This document shows positions 34,577-46,109 of a stretch of DNA of 64,000 nt, in pieces (the first letter of the stretch is position 1; every line of letters starts with the position of its first letter). Source of the stretch: Uloborus plumipes (Eukaryota; Arthropoda; Arachnida; Araneae; Uloboridae); assembly GCA_038373865.1 (NCBI GenBank), contig JAXGGA010001077.1:62001-126000 (forward strand), written 5' to 3'. Below the pieces are notes generated by a model. The model was given only the letters and a program-made list of their open reading frames with translations. It was not told the origin of the DNA and ran no database searches. Position numbers and translations under genes: made by a program.

Positions 34577-36200
34577 AGCTTGCCTTATTTCTGAATTATA
34601 CTGTTCTATAAAGAGATATAAGAGGATCATTGATCCACTCAATGGACAAAAAATAAAGTAAGATTATATTATTGCACTGTAATTAAGGTTCTTTCTATAA
34701 AGCTAGTTGGATCATAAAGTGTTTGCCAAATTACTGCATTTTGAAGTACTTCTTTTTAACTTTTTTTGGTCTGTTAAATTTTTAATAACACACGCAAGTG
34801 CAAATATAAAAAACAGTCCAACAACAACCTTTCCTTTAAAATGTTTTTCTTAATTAATTCATTTTCAGCTTTGCTGTAATTCCTCAGTTTACCGCAAATC
34901 TTCAACAATTACGAGCTAGAAACATTCCGTTCTTTTTTTTCCCTTCGAGTAATTTTAAGGTTTAACTACAGAAACATGGCGGCGATTAAAAAAAAGCAAA
35001 AAGGAAAAAAAACTTCCAACTTAATGAAGCAAAAAATAAAAGAAATAAAATGATCGTCTTAATTTAGTCATTCAGATTAATTAGTGAACAATTAAAATTT
35101 ATCGCATTAGAGTAGAAATTAATGACGAAAATAAATTGTTAAATAAAATGAAGCTATCGTGCTGCTAAATCTTTTCCCTTTTTTTTTAAAGCTAAACAGA
35201 AGATATTTTTTCCCTTTTTTTCCCTCCGTGTTGGGTTAAGCATATCAAAGTGTCGTATCAAATATTCCTTCACTTGTTTTTCGACGAAGCGAGGATTTTT
35301 TTCGATATTTTTTAAAGAAAGCTTTTAGTGTAATGTAATTAACGAAATAGCAGAAAATTAACTCTAAGAGATTACAATTTTTTGCTCTGACAGTTAAATA
35401 GTTTAAAAAATGCATTTGACTTTATAATGACAGTACGTAAGAGGAAAAAATTAAACGACTTTGCTTTTAAAGATTCGAAAAAATATTTTTTATCCGGAGA
35501 AGTTTTTTTATGCTCTTAAAAATACATTGGGTAAAAACTCGAGTCGGAATTTAAATACTTTTTATGTAATTAAGTGAAAAAATGATAAATAGCTTATTTC
35601 CCGCTTTACTTTTTACAAGGAGTTTAGACTAAATAATAAAAGAATGTTGAAAGTCTTTGACAAATGGTGTGTTTAATATTTATAACATTTGCATACGGAA
35701 TTTAATAAATGTTTAATAAAGGCATGTGACTTGATCTAACTAAAAAAAAAACTGACCAAAGAAAATATACGTACGTTTAAATTTTTGCATTAAAATTTCC
35801 CAAATTGGTGTGCATAAACTACTACTTTTCCAACGATTAGAGGTAATTTTTAAAAGTATTTGTAGTTCCCTGAAACACTGAATAAAAAAGCTTAGGTTCA
35901 TTGTGTTTTCTCAAAGCACTCACACGCACACTGTTACATATACATATGAACACACACACATACGAGCGCGCTCGCTCACGCACACACTTATATATTGATG
36001 GTCAAAATTGCGAAAGCTATTGGATTTTTTTTTATAAACTTAATGCTCTTAAATTTCAGAGAATGCGAAAGATTTTCCTAAAATTAACAAAGCAAAACGA
36101 TGACTTGATCCCACTGTACGCATGTCCAACTCTGCTTACACTGGCAAATACTTCATTGGTTTCAAGAGCAAAAACACGAATGACTGATCAGAAAGTTACA
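34577..36200. other. AT-rich DNA without a recognisable gene
   Basis: Contains CA/CG-rich simple sequence at about 35918-35985. The frame at 35901-36278 starts in that tract and continues into the next MITE, so it is not a gene. Confidence 0.45.
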
Positions 36201-36202
36201 TA

Positions 36203-36366
36203 CACTGGAACCTCGTTTAAACGAACTCAAAGGAACATTTCAAATCAATTCGTCTTAGTTTTATTTGCAAGAAAATAAACAGCTAACAGTACGACAGGGC
36301 TCGTAAGTGTAATTCGTCTTAGAAATAATTCCTTTTAAGCGTGTTCGAATTAACGAGATTCGACTC
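36203..36366. mobile_element. pogo/Tigger-like MITE with TA duplication
   Basis: CACTGGAACCTCGTTTAAAC at the left is loosely matched on the other strand by GAGTCGAATCTCGTTAATTC at the right. TA flanks both ends (36201-36202 and 36367-36368). The AACCTCG end and TTAACGA/AAACGAA motifs are typical of pogo/Tigger-type elements. No coding content. Confidence 0.65.
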
Positions 36367-36699
36367 TATTACAAACTACTCCTTTTTTTTAAGTGCGCAT
36401 TTTCTTTTGTATTGAAAATATTTGAGTTTTTCCACCTGTATTAAGTTTAGATTTAAAGACTTTAAAATGATGTGTTGGAGTAATTTTGTAAAACTATAAT
36501 TTCCTGTAAGCTATCAGATTAAGCAAAATTTCTAACGGTGTTAAACTCTTAGGTAAATAATTGTTACCATATTACCAAAGGTTGGGGGTCTTAGTAAAAA
36601 TTTTTCTCACTTTTATGTTGTCAATAAATGGGTTTTTGTACCTTATGATTTGGTATACCTTCTGAATTTGTAAACTTTTTTGAGCAATGGCAAATTGCT

Positions 36700-36930
36700 A
36701 TATGTTTTCTCTTAGTACATCAAAATCGTGAGGGACTACACGTTGGTTGGAACTCTACCAACGTCTCGCGTTCCGGTACTCCATCAATCCGAGCCTGCTC
36801 ACCGACACATGGTGGCGCAGTGAGACGAGGTCTACAACAATTCCTGTACACCACCACGCAGGACATGGTGGCGAAGAAGCACACAAACATGCCCTCCTAC
36901 ACACACACATACGCACACACACCTATCGCA
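36700..36930 (+). other. possible LTR end with primer-binding-like site
   Basis: The segment 36735-36835 is GC-richer than its flanks. It ends in CCGACACA followed at once by TGGTGGCGCAGTGAG (36810-36824), which looks like the junction between the CA end of a long terminal repeat and a tRNA primer-binding site of a Ty3/gypsy-type retrotransposon. Nothing downstream looks like gag or pol; a CA microsatellite follows at about 36899-36923. At best this is a scrap of a retrotransposon. Confidence 0.35.
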
Positions 36931-37044
36931 ATTTTTCATTGCGAAAAATATAACTTCAATTCCTCCTTTTAATTCTAAAGGAAAAAATAAGGAAGATAGA
37001 ATTCCTCCTTTAGAAAACTTCGATTTTTTTGTTCGCAATAACCA

Positions 37045-37165
37045 TCAGCCATGCATCGGTATTAAGATGTTTTCCGGGACCGATGATTTCTCCAAGTTAA
37101 CATCAACGGCCGATACCGATGGATAAATGTTTCAACCATCTATACCGATATAACGGCCGAGCCTT
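37045..37165. repeat. fragment with CCGATACCGATG palindromic motifs
   Basis: GCATCGGTATT (37054), GGCCGATACCGATGG (37109) and TATACCGATATAACGGCCGA (37141) are inverted and direct variants of one motif. Clusters like this occur below the ends of some hAT-type elements, but I see no terminal repeats, so the assignment stays open. Confidence 0.35.
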
Positions 37166-38352
37166 AATTTTATGTTTGTTAAGAAGAATCATATTTCAAA
37201 TTATTTCATTGTTTACTTATTTGTAGTCTATCTCTTGTAAAAAGCTGTTCGTCGGGTCGATTTCCCGACTTTCTTAACAACTCAGCTACTTAACTAACTC
37301 AACTAATCCAGCTTTTTAAAAACCTCTCTCAGCACCCTTCCACAAACTATCAACCCTTATCGAACTTAAAATTCAGCACTCGTTACTTAACTAACGCAAT
37401 TCCAGAATAAATCTCCCTATTTATATTCTTGTTGGTTTTGCTGGGGCTAACGCGGAGTTAAAAACGGGGTCCATTCATATAACGCCGTTTTAACGCGCGT
37501 TAATATGAGCATAAATAACTCCCCCTTCTTTTTCGCTCATTTATCTTGCCGGGATATTGCAATTGCGAGCCATTAAACGGTTAAGTGTGTAATGGACTTT
37601 AGATAATTCAGAATTCCCGGATCGCGTATGTGCCGGGATCTGTCTTATTTTTCCGGAGAGGGGATGAAGGATTTACTTTCCCGGATTTTCGGGATTATAG
37701 ATTAGATGGAACAAAGCTTTTATAAATGGGGCTGGGGCAACTTTTTTTGAAATGAAAACATGAAATGGGCATTTTTGTAGGTTACGTTGAGTTAAATAAT
37801 CTCTAAAAGTTTTTCTTTCTCTTTTTTACTACGCTTTTATTACTTTCACATGTGGGTATGTATGTATGTAACTCTGTATAAAAGATAAAATTCACGTTCT
37901 CTACAGATATAAAAGTAATATATTTCACACTATTATTAATGCTAAAGGCTAAACTATATTATTACACGTTGATGTATGATAATTGTTTCAGTTTTTTGCA
38001 TGTAATTCTGAATAAAAAACAAAATTCACGTTCTTCGCAAATATAAAAGCAATATATTTAATACTATATTAATATTAAAGGATAAACTATATTACATGTT
38101 GGTGTGTTATAAGTTCATGTAAACTTAGAGCGGGAGCGGATATTCAATAGTTTTGAAAATCAGAGGGAAATCAGTTAGAGTATCATGAAATATAGTTTAA
38201 AAGCGTATTTTTTAGTTTTTTTAAACTATAATTTAAATTATTTTAAGTAATATTCAATCTCACACCTCTTAATAAGTACGTGTAAATATATCTAGATCAA
38301 AATTCAGCCGTGCATCAGATGAAAAATTCTGAATCCGAGAATTTATAAAAAA
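37166..38352. other. spacer with one tandem duplication
   Basis: No gene recognised. 37440-37700 is GC-richer. A 134-bp tandem duplication at 37868-38112 is listed separately. Confidence 0.45.
37868..38112. repeat. 134-bp tandem duplication
   Basis: The unit starting GTAACTCTGTATAAAAGATA at 37868 is repeated from 38002 (GTAATTCTGAATAAAAAACA). Shared blocks AAATTCACGTTCT and TAAACTATATTA keep the same order. Substitutions show that it is not recent. Confidence 0.75.
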
Positions 38353-38710
38353 CTAGCTGACCCGGCCACGCGTTGCTGTGGCTAAGGTATGGGTTAAACT
38401 ATAATGTTTTCATAGAAACGAAAAACTTTATTACCGTTATAGAGATCAACTTTATATAAATATGAATTTAAGGTCAAAATATGAAAACAATCGAACAAAA
38501 ATTTCCTAAGTTTGCTAGGAGAAAAAAATCAACAAAAAATGTAGCATTTTAGTACTTAGAAATATTATATTCAAGCTTGTAACAATTGAGTTAATTAAAA
38601 ATTTGCTTATTGCTATTGTAACATTTTATTTTTTTAGTAATGTAGGTAGGATAGATAATTCCCCAATATTATTTGTTATTTTTTGAATTATAAGCATTTT
38701 AAATTTCAGT

Positions 38711-39160
38711 TTAACTCAACACTAATCGGTGCACAATATAATTTGTTAATCTGTCTCTTGTAAACAAAAATAGATTGGACGTTTTTCCCACACGGGAGCA
38801 AGCGACCTATAGTTGCCCATGGGAAAAACATGGGTTTTCTAAATCTAAACCACAAACTGACATTGTTTGTCCTTGGAACTTATTAATGGACATGGCGAAA
38901 GCTAAACGAATGGGAAACTGTAGCCTTTTGAAGGGTATTGAAGATTCTGACGGTGTCATTGGGATACGTGGCAACAGAACTACTTCATCTTTAAACTTGC
39001 CAGTCAAAATGATTGCCTCAATAATGTTCCCAGTGATTTTTTTGATAACTAAACGCGTACCATTGCATAATCTCCGTGGATTTAAATTACGTAGAAGAAC
39101 TATGGGTGAACCAATTTTTAACCGCAGATTATGTGGTGGCATACCGGGTATGTTTAAAGA
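38711..39160 (-). pseudogene. Helitron Pif1-like helicase C-terminus
   Basis: The minus-strand frame reads [20 protein letters not shown], then [16 protein letters not shown], and later [17 protein letters not shown], then [16 protein letters not shown]. This is the end of the helicase domain of Helitron RepHel proteins; the [13 protein letters not shown] stretch corresponds to helicase motif V/VI territory. A TAG at 38807-38809 interrupts HGQL-stop-VACSRVGK, where relatives have Tyr. The same frame then continues to a natural TAA at 38711-38713. The upstream boundary near 39160 is abrupt: a stop and the repeat array follow, so the Rep nuclease and the ATP-binding half are missing. Not functional. 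Confidence 0.88.
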
Positions 39161-39163
39161 ATT

Positions 39164-41721
39164 TTAGTCAAGAATACAGAAAAGCTGGTAGCTAAATAGA
39201 TAATTTGCAATAAAAAATATATTGCGGTCCTAAATTGAGATAAAAACTATCCTATCATTTAAGTTGGACCAAACTGAAACTGCGTGCAAAATTTGGTTAA
39301 AATCGGTTCAGTAGCTGAGGAGTCCATTGGCCACAAACACAGAGACACGTAATTTTTATATATTATAAGAAAGATTATGACCTGTTTACTGCGCTCCAGA
39401 AGCTGCCAGAACGTGTACTTTATGTCGCTCAGCCATGCAGGTGTCAAAAAAGGCTTAGCCAAGAACACAGAAAAGCTGGTAGCTAAATAGATAATTTGCA
39501 ATTAAAAATATATTGCGGTCTTAAATTGAGATAAAAACTATCCTATCATTTAAGTTGGACCGAACTGAAACTGCGTGTAAGATTGGGTTAAAATCGGTTC
39601 AGTAGCTGAGGAATCCATTGGCCACAAACACAGGGACACGTAATTTTTATATATTAAGATATTAGCTGTTTACTGCGCTTCGGAAGCTGTCAGAACGTGT
39701 GCTTTATGTCGCTCAGCCATGGAGGTGTCAAAAAAGGCTTAGTAAAAAGGCTTAGCCAAGAACACAGAAAAGTTGGTAGCTAAATACATAATTTGCAATT
39801 AAAAATACATTGCGGTCCTAAATTGAGATATAAACTATCCTATCATTTAAGTTGGACCAAACTGAAACTGCGTGTAAAATTTGGTTAAAATCGGTTCAGT
39901 AGCTTAGGAGTCCATTGGCCACAAACACAGGGACACGTAATTTTTATATATTAAGATAAGAAAGATTCTGACCTGTTTACTGCGCTCCAGAAGCTGCCAG
40001 AACGTGTACTTTATGTCGCTCAGCCATGCAGGTGTCAAAAAAGGCTTAGCCAAGAACACAGAAAAGCTGGTAGCTAAATAGATAATTTGCAATTAAAAAT
40101 ATATTGCGGTCTTAAATTGAGATAAAAACTATCCTATCATTTAAGTTGGACCAAACTGAAACTGCGTGTAAGATTGGGTTAAAATCGGTTCAGTAGCTGG
40201 GGAATCCATTGGCCACAAACACAGGGACACGTAATTTTTATATATTAAGATAAGAAAGATTATGACCTGTTTACTGCGCTCCAGAAGCTGCCAGAACGTG
40301 TACTTTATGTCGCTCAGCCATGCAGGTGTCAAAAAAGGCTTAGCCAAAAACACAGAAAAGCTGGTAGCTAAATAGATAATTTGCAATTAAAAATATATTG
40401 CGGTCTTAAATTGAGATAAAAACTATCCTATCATTTAAGTTGGACCAAACTGAAACTGCGTGTAAGATTGGGTTAAAATCGGTTCAGTAGCTGAGGAATC
40501 CATTGGCCACAAACACAGGGACACGTAATTTTTATATATTAAGATATTAGCTGTTTACTGCGCTTCGGAAGCTGTCAGAACGTGTGCTTTATGTCGCTCA
40601 GCCATGGAGGTGTCAAAAAAGGCTTAGTAAAAAGGCTTAGCCAAGAACACAGAAAAGTTGGTAGCTAAATACATAATTTGCAATTAAAAATACATTGCGG
40701 TCCTAAATTGAGATATAAACTATCCTATCATTTAAGTTGGACCAAACTGAAACTGCGTGTAAAATTTGGTTAAAATCGGTTCAGTAGCTTAGGAGTCCAT
40801 TGGCCACAAACACAGGGACACGTAATTTTTATATATTAAGATAAGAAAGATTATGACCTGTTTACTGCGCTCCAGAAGCTGCCAGAACGTGTACTTTATG
40901 TCGCTCAGCCATGCAGGTGTCAAAAAAGGCTTAGCCAAGAACACAGAAAAGCTGGTAGCTAAATAGATAATTTGCAATTAAAAATATATTGCGGTCTTAA
41001 ATTGATAATATCCTATCATTTAAGTTGGACCAAACTGAAACTGCGTGTAAGATTTGGTTAAAATCGGTTCAGTAGCTGAGGAATCTATTGGCCACAAACA
41101 CAGGGACACGTAATTTTTATATATTAAGATATTACCTGTTTACTGCGCTTCGGAAGCTGTCAGAACGTGTGCTTTATGTCGCTCAGCCATGGTGGTGTCA
41201 AAAAAGGCTTAGTAAAAAGGCTTAGCCAAGAACACAGAAAAGTTGGTAGCTAAATACATAATATGCAATTAAAAATACATTGCGGTCCTAAATTGAGATA
41301 TAAACTATCCTATCATTTAAGTTGGACCAAACTGAAACTGCGTGTAAAATTTGGTTAAAATCGGTTCAGTAGCTTAGGAGTCCATTGGCCACAAACACAG
41401 GGACACGTAATTTTTATATATTAAGATAAGAAAGATTATGACCTGTTTACTGCGCTCCAGAAGCTGCCAGAACGTGTACTTTATGTCGCTCAGCCATGCA
41501 GGTGTCAAAAAAGGCTTAGCCAAGAACACAGAAAAGCTGGTAGCTAAATACATAATTTGCAATTAAAAATATATTGCGGTCTTAAATTGAGATAAAAACT
41601 ATCCTATCATTTAAGTTGGACCAAACTGAAACTGCGTGTAAGATTTGGTTAAAATCGGTTCAGTAGCTGAGGAATCCATTGGCCACAAACACAGGGACAC
41701 GTAATTTTTATATATTAAGAT
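39164..41721 (-). repeat. nine-copy ~294-bp tandem array with two unit types
   Basis: The marker GGACC(A/G)AACTGAAACTGCG occurs at 39266, 39557, 39854, 40148, 40442, 40739, 41027, 41324 and 41618, with spacings of 288-297. Linkers between markers are of two types. Type A has GATTATGACCTGTTTACTGC and CTCCAGAAGCTGCC. Type B has ATTAGCTGTTTACTGC, CTTCGGAAGCTGTC and an extra AGTAAAAAGGCTT. Along the plus strand the order is A B A A B A B A. Repeated minus-strand frames of 62-81 residues arise once per A unit purely because the units are copies; they have no recognisable domain. Confidence 0.92.
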
Positions 41722-42302
41722 GTCATTGACAGCTTTTTTTTTTTTTTTTTTTTTTTGCGTATTTTTCTAAATGCAGAGAGAAAAGGAAAAGCAAAACTTT
41801 AAAAATCACTGATATAGTATTAGTGCATTTTTAACGTGGAGTGGAAACATAAAAAAAGAAGGAAAAGTACTTTTAAAACAGTTGAGGAAAAAATTGAATT
41901 TCTAGTCATGTTATTGTTACGAGAAACAATCACTCTACTGTCTCTCACTGTTCACTCAAAATGGAACAATAAATTCATTCTTTTCAAATCATCACTATTT
42001 ATTTTAAAGGTAAGATTTAAAATAAGCTTACAATTATGAGCGAAATGTAATTCAAGTTACACTAATACATTATCAGCCCACGTAATGTACGCGGAAATTA
42101 TTCCCTTAACTGAAGAAGTTATAATTTCCATCTGCGAGGAAATTTATTGAGAAATTAACTTTGCTAATTGCTCTCACTTTGCGGTGACCTGGTGTTTTTC
42201 CCATCTATTGTCTGTTATATCGGAATGGTAAATAGCGAGTAGCATGAAAGCAAATGTATGTATGCTATTTCCTCGAGAATGGTAGGGAGTATTGGTTCAA
42301 AC
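41722..42302. other. spacer with T run
   Basis: A run of about 24 T lies at 41732-41755. No gene recognised. GTTCAAAC at 42295-42302 is the left target duplication of the next element. Confidence 0.5.
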
Positions 42303-42738
42303 CAGGGGTGCCCAATGCCCCCCCCCCCAAGCTCAATGGCGCAAATTCCCCCCCCCCCATTTTTCACAACCCTGGTGTGCTTTTTATTTTTATTTTTACC
42401 TCTTTTTTATTTTATTTATTTTTTAAAATATTATTTATTTATTTTTTTATTTATTATTAATTTTTTAAAAGTACTAATTATGCGTAGAACAGAATCGCTT
42501 TTTTTTTCTCTTCCAGACATTCCAAGCACACACACACAAAATAAATAAATAAATAATAATAATAAAGAAATAAAAGAACTAATTTAAATTAAAAATATTA
42601 ATTGATGAATAATTTTATTAAAAAAATCAGTAAATAATTTAAACAAGTAAATAAATAAATTAGTTTAAAAAAATCCCCCCCCCCCAAAATTGTGATGGCA
42701 CAACTTGCGCCATAATCCCCCCCCTGTGGGCACCCCTG
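42303..42738. mobile_element. hAT-type MITE with C-rich tips
   Basis: Perfect inverted ends CAGGGGTGCCCA (42303-42314; inverted at 42727-42738) are of the hAT type. The 8-bp flanks are GTTCAAAC (left) and GATCAAAC (right), a one-mismatch target duplication of the length hAT transposases make. Subterminal ATGGCGCAA and TTGCGCCAT are also inverted. C runs lie inside each tip and the centre is T/A simple sequence. The frames at 42254-42548 cross it and are not genes. Confidence 0.85.
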
Positions 42739-42746
42739 GATCAAAC

Positions 42747-44584
42747 CATGTGAAAAAAAGAATGAGAATTTTCTTGGAAACTTATTTAACCTTATCTCAT
42801 CTTTATGGGACTGTTCTTAACGAAGGCATTGATTAAAAAGGCAGTCACGAATATTCTTTTGCAGTTTTGATGAGAATAAAATATCTGAAACGATAGTACC
42901 CAAAATAAACCAGTCAAGCTCAAACTGAGATATTACTCTTTAAACTTTTGTGCCTCTGTGTATTTAATGCAGATGATGCTTTTCAGATTTTTAAAAAGAA
43001 TAATTCCCGTGCTCAAATGCCCATATACATTATTGTATTTAGGTAAAACACGTCGCAAAGAGTCACCTGGGGACTGTAACTCCATTTTGTTAAAAAGGGC
43101 AGATTCGAATTTTGTGCTTAGCATGGCAGTATAATAAAGCATTAAAGTTCGACCTGTGAAAAAAAAAAAAACATTTCAAATTAAAAGAAAAAAAAAAGTT
43201 TCGAAACCGGAATTATTTATAGTGCAAACTTTAATTTGATTTTTTAAAAAGAAGTCATTACTACGGGATAAACTGAAACACCTGTTTAATTTGAGCCAGT
43301 GAGTTTCTATATGTCACAGAGACTATGGAATAACTGGAAACAGTGAGAGATTATTTGAACTTCAGAAAAAAATCGATTACTGTGAAAATTTACTTTCTCG
43401 GGGCATTGAAATTGGCTCAAAATAAATAGATAAATAAATAAATAAAAACACACTATTGGAGATTTTGTGAGACCAACTTTAAATAAACACGAACTCATAA
43501 AATCGAGAATAAACAGATTAAAAAAAAATCTCTTCCACGCCTGATAAGATTATCAGCGTAGACTGACACTTCTTGTCAGTGGAACTGGCCAAACGGGACA
43601 CGATATCTTCGTTTGATGTCTAAATTTAGACGAGCTAGTGAGTGAAAAATTGGTGCTTTTAGAAGCAGAGAATCAACTGCAATAAAACAAAACTAAACAT
43701 CGCATTAAGTACTACTTTCACCACGAGAGGTCACTAGTGTACTTTCGCTAATGTTCCACTTTGCCCGGCGAAAAGCTTTTAAATGCATATCCAATTAATG
43801 AGAATGAAAAAAAAGATCTCTAATTGCGACCAGTATAAAACTTAATCGTTTTTGGTAACATTTTTATTTATTTTGGACAAAACAAACTTTGGGAGAAACC
43901 TTTTCTGTGAGTTGTATTTTTCCGTTTGTAGCCTTTATTGTTTGCAGTTAAAATGATTTTATAGCAGTAGCGGCCGCCATGTTAGGAATAATTATTTATT
44001 CTGTAGCATGGCACGGTTGACTGCTTTGCTTCTTCATGTGGAAATCTTTTCCGGTATGGTAAACCATTTTTTTCCCACCCTTATTCTTTTTAATGTTCGT
44101 CAGAGTTTTCTCCCTTGAAAAGAATCTTCTGGAATGCAGGTGATAAAGAGGAAAATGTGTGTTCTATAAAGAACGTGAAGTAAAATTTTCGAACTATCGT
44201 TATCACGGAAAAATATCTTTTATATATTTTTTTTCTCTTTTGGAACTTTTCGTAAATCTATTCTAGTTTTCCGAAACATGTTATTAAAAAATGGTGAATC
44301 CTTGAAATGCAAATTACACATTTTTTCAGACATGAATGATCTTAAACAATTTATAAAATTAATTTCGTCATTTGCTTTTTCTACAATCTCAACTGTTGCA
44401 ATAAATAAGTATTGGTGGGTGTACGGATATACCCTTTGACTTCTTTTTAAAAAATAGCATATATTCCCTCTGTTTCTTAATGGATTTTATATTTTACCTA
44501 ATGGTTTTTTTAAGCTACTGTAAAAAAAATCATCCAGCAATATCTGATTGACATAAATGTCTGTTTTTACAATAAAGTTGAACA
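42747..44584. other. AT-rich DNA without a recognisable gene
   Basis: Frames at 42933-43142 and 43307-43498 have no domain. A small perfect hairpin CTGATAA-GA-TTATCAG lies at about 43542-43557. Nothing else supported. Confidence 0.45.
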
Positions 44585-44830
44585 AAATGTCTGACACTGA
44601 TGATTAGGTTCCGGGTTTGAATCCCAGCTCGGGCATGGACATGATTTCTCTCTCCTGTCCTTTTTCTTTCTTTATGTGAATGTGTTGTTGTACTGTAAAT
44701 GGTTCCCTACCCTATAAACGGGTCCACATGGAGTTTGTGTATACTGTGAAAGTCAGACTTCACACAGAATTACGGTTCAGTTGCAAAAGTGAAGTAGCGC
44801 AGCTCGAATTGCCTGCCTAGCAGGCACAAG
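44585..44830 (+). mobile_element. SINE-like element with tRNA box B
   Basis: CCGGGTTTGAATCCC at 44611-44625 is a good box B. The upstream box A is poor, suggesting 5' truncation or decay. The body (TTGTTGTACTGTAAATGG, CCTATAAACGGGTCC) shares nothing with the other three SINEs here. No clear A tail is present. Confidence 0.5.
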
Positions 44831-45588
44831 ATAACAACCACAGCTAGTTATTTTTCATTGCGCTAGTTATAAGTTTATCATAAGTACTGTCTGATTTTCT
44901 TAGGTAAAACCTTCCGCGTATTTACGCTTGCGTCATGTCTCTGATCTTACCAAAATGGGGGTGATAGGTAAGATAACAATAAGGGGACGAATAATAAGAA
45001 GCATTTTGAGTCGTATGAAACAACGTAGAACGATGCTAATTTGCAATACATAGTTTAGTTGAATGTGTCAAAAGGATAGCAAATGCAAGTTTTACATCGA
45101 AAACTTCGAAAAGTTCCTCCATCAACAACCCATCATCCCTTTTTAAGTGAATGTTTCGCGAATGCTAGGCACGACTTTCCGGACGGACAGTAGTGTTTCA
45201 GTCTTTTTGATACGATCCTATAAGAGAAAAAAAGAAAAGAAAAGATGAAGAAAACTAATGAAACATCAATGCTTATTTCATGGTAAAACACATGTTGAAA
45301 TTTAAAAACAAAATCGTCGTAGGACTACTATTATTTTTACTGAGCTTGTATGACAGCAATAGATAACACGTTGCGATTATTTCGTTCTAATCTCTTGTAA
45401 TAACAAAAAGTTACCGAACAAACAGAATAAGGTGCTAGATAGTCGCCAAATTCCCCACCTGAAACTGACAGTTCTAAGTTTCCTCTAGTAACATATGCGA
45501 TGAATAGGGAGGATTACTTGAAGTGCAGATGAAACTACGACGAATGCTTTTGTACACAGAAATGTAACGATTTTTTATTGATTTCTTT
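44831..45588. other. spacer, no gene seen
   Basis: No frame, RNA or mobile end recognised. TTAA at 45589-45592 is the target site of the next element. Confidence 0.45.
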
Positions 45589-45592
45589 TTAA

Positions 45593-46105
45593 CCCATTAA
45601 TGCCTGACATTTTATTTTCAAAGATATTTTGTTTACTGGTTACAAACAATGTTTAATGGACAGGAAAAATAATTAGTAAAAAAATTATTTTTTACACAAT
45701 ATTTTTTTTTAAGGAAAGAAAAATCTTCCCTTCAAAGTTACGATAGACCGCAGAGGGTGCATACTTTTTTTACTAAATTTTTTTTTGCCTACGATATAAT
45801 ATTTAAAAAGACATTTTATAAGAAGAAATAAAAACAGCAATTAACATAAACTGGGAAGCTGGGAATAACTTTGAAAACTTGGCTTTTTTTCTTGAGATTG
45901 TGAACGATGTCATTTTTGATAAAGATCATATTAAAACTGCTACAGAACGCTCTTTACAATGGTTATGTGCTGCAATCTGTTAATAACGATTGAGACAATA
46001 CCAAGGTACCAATTGAACACTATTATTTGGTTGAAATGTTCATTTTGGGGAAATTCAGACCCTTTTTTAGACCGTCCCTAAAAAGGGACGCTAGGCATTA
46101 ATGGG
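45593..46105. mobile_element. piggyBac-like MITE, full copy
   Basis: Ends CCCATTAATGCCT (left) and, on the other strand, CCCATTAATGCCT (right) are perfect for 13 bases and sit inside TTAA at both sides (45589-45592 and 46106-46109). TTAA plus CCC ends is the signature of piggyBac-type transposition. A shorter relative is at 59957-60264. No transposase is encoded. Confidence 0.85.
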
Positions 46106-46109
46106 TTAA

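Larger units (their letters stand above)
38353..41721 (-). mobile_element. Helitron/Helentron relic with tandem 5' region
   Basis: The element is read on the minus strand. Its 3' end, at the low coordinates, is GGGTCAGCTAG, with CTAG at 38353-38356, preceded by a CCAC..GTGG hairpin (38366-38381), as in rolling-circle elements. Upstream of that is a helicase C-terminus (38711-39160). Beyond it lie nine tandem ~294-bp units (39164-41721). Each contains the same 5'-end-like text, ATCTTAATATATAAAAATTA followed by CGTGTCCCTGTGTTTG. There is no Rep domain and no N-terminal helicase, so it is non-autonomous. I interpret it as a Helentron-type element whose internal coding part was deleted and whose 5' portion was amplified. 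Confidence 0.8.

Noticed and set aside
39259..41562. Repeated minus-strand frames of 62-81 residues starting MQIIYLATSFSVFLAKPFL
   Set aside because: They arise once per type-A tandem unit and reflect DNA repetition. They have no recognisable domain and are interrupted or altered in type-B units.
39164..41721. A CRISPR array
   Set aside because: Units are ~294 bp and repeated throughout without unique spacers, and the DNA is eukaryotic.
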